Below are positions 5,526-6,371 of a stretch of 6,371 nt of DNA, one piece after another. The notes beneath the pieces are model-generated. The model did not search any database, was not told where the DNA came from, and saw only the letters and a list, made by a program, of their open reading frames with translations. The stretch covers positions 1 through 6,371 of the forward strand of contig JACQHN010000592.1 of assembly GCA_016199015.1 (NCBI GenBank), read 5' to 3'. Both the position numbers and the translations under genes were made by a program. Source of the DNA: Nitrospira defluvii. GTDB taxonomy: Bacteria > Nitrospirota > Nitrospiria > Nitrospirales > Nitrospiraceae. The stretch's first letter is position 1. The number at the start of each line of letters is the position of its first letter.

Positions 5526-6371
5526 CGTGCGGTGGCCTGTTCAGAAGATGGGTTGGAGAGCGACGCTGCGATCGCGGCAGCGGGCACTGGTTCCGCGCGA
5601 GGCAGCGGACGGGGCTCGATTGCAACAGCCGGTGTCTTCGGTCCGGCAAGCAGGTGCGTCACGCTGGCGTGCATACGGGTGAGTAAGGGATTGGGGAAAA
5701 TGCCGATCACGAAGACCAGCACGACCAGCGGGACAAGGGTCGCCGTCTCTCTGGCATTGAGGTCCAACAGATGCGCGCGATGCGTGGGCGACGGGGTACC
5801 GAAGACCACTCGTTGCATGAGCCAGAGGATATAGGCCGCTGCCAAGATGACTCCCAAGGCGGCCAAAGCCGTGGCGACCTTGCTCCAGAGGAACGTGCCG
5901 GCCAGCACCAGGAATTCGCCGACGAAACTGTTGGTGCCGGGAAGTCCTAAGGACGACAGGGCAAAAATCATGAGGAAGAGGGCGTAACGAGGCATGGGGC
6001 CGGCCAATCCGGTATTGTCGAGGATCTGGCGGCTGTGGGTCCGCTCGTAGACGATGCCCACGCAGAGGAAGAGCCCGCCGGTGGTAATGCCGTGATTGAC
6101 CATCTGCATGACCGCCCCTTCGATCCCTTGGATATTCAGGACGAAGATCCCCAGGGTGACGAAGCCCATGTGGCTGACGCTGGAGTAGGCGATCAGCCGC
6201 TTCAGATCGCGCTGCACGAAGCAGCAGCCGGCGCCGTAGAGGATGTTGACCACGGCGATGAAGCCGAGGAGCGGGGCGAAGGAGGCCAGGGCATCGGGCG
6301 CCAGTCCGGCGGCGACGCGGAACATGCCGTAGCCGCCCATCTTGAGGAGGACGCCGGCGAGGATGACGCTC
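5522..6371 (-). CDS. nuoM: NADH-quinone oxidoreductase (complex I) subunit M, C-terminal part
   Basis: The last 282 residues of NuoM; the start lies to the right of the window (full-length relatives are near 500 residues). The fragment opens in frame with SVILAGVLLKMGGYGMFR, whose Lys corresponds to the membrane-helix lysine of E. coli NuoM (Lys234). Next come RDLKRLIAYSSVSHMGFV (6154-6211), carrying the second key Lys (Lys265 in E. coli), then MVNHGITTGGLF, the YERTHSR loop, and GTNSFVGEFLVLAGTF with the late-helix Glu. These identify an antiporter-like pumping subunit of complex I and the order of motifs is typical of M, not L or N. The internal ATG at 6338-6340 is not the start, since the conserved helix continues upstream of it. 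After the last helix (about FPNPLL) the protein has an unusual extra tail. Its stop overlaps the nuoN start by four bases. Some bacteria carry two nuoM copies in one operon; which copy this is cannot be told here. Confidence 0.96.
   Translation of the reverse strand, partial: SVILAGVLLKMGGYGMFRVAAGLAPDALASFAPLLGFIAVVNILYGAGCCFVQRDLKRLIAYSSVSHMGFVTLGIFVLNIQGIEGAVMQMVNHGITTGGLFLCVGIVYERTHSRQILDNTGLAGPMPRYALFLMIFALSSLGLPGTNSFVGEFLVLAGTFLWSKVATALAALGVILAAAYILWLMQRVVFGTPSPTHRAHLLDLNARETATLVPLVVLVFVIGIFPNPLLTRMHASVTHLLAGPKTPAVAIEPRPLPRAEPVPAAAIAASLSNPSSEQATAR

Overview
The window is a GC-rich bacterial chromosomal segment with five protein genes, two of them cut by the window edges. It encodes complex I subunits of the 14-subunit Nuo type and an exported polysaccharide deacetylase, which points to a Gram-negative-like respiratory bacterium. 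A Nitrospira-like (Nitrospirota) host would fit the GC level and gene style, but this is an impression from sequence character and was not tested. I see no mobile element, CRISPR array, tRNA, rRNA or phage gene, and no stretch over 300 bases lacks a gene.

Left part (1-1531): a secreted polysaccharide deacetylase runs leftward out of the window. It is divergent, across 73 bases, from a rightward membrane-embedded site-2 protease carrying a C-terminal CBS pair. Middle part (1532-3911): the protease gene converges on a leftward gene for a polytopic membrane protein whose first half resembles the substrate-binding (S) component of ECF transporters; a 7-bp perfect hairpin lies between the two stops. 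Upstream of it, also leftward, is a YihY/BrkB-family membrane protein. Right part (3912-6371): leftward nuoM (C-terminal part only) and nuoN overlap by four bases (ATGA) and are the tail of a complex I operon whose earlier genes lie to the right of the window.

The nuoM and nuoN products are two of the antiporter-like proton-pumping subunits of NADH:quinone oxidoreductase, and the ion-translocation lysines and glutamates expected in them are present. The other three genes are cell-envelope or membrane functions with no proven link to complex I. Four of the five proteins are integral membrane proteins and the fifth is exported. The least explained gene is the S-component-like protein at 1579-2937: no ECF ATPase or T-component gene is in view, and its C-terminal half has no family I recognise. 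I did not find a clear new multi-gene system here.
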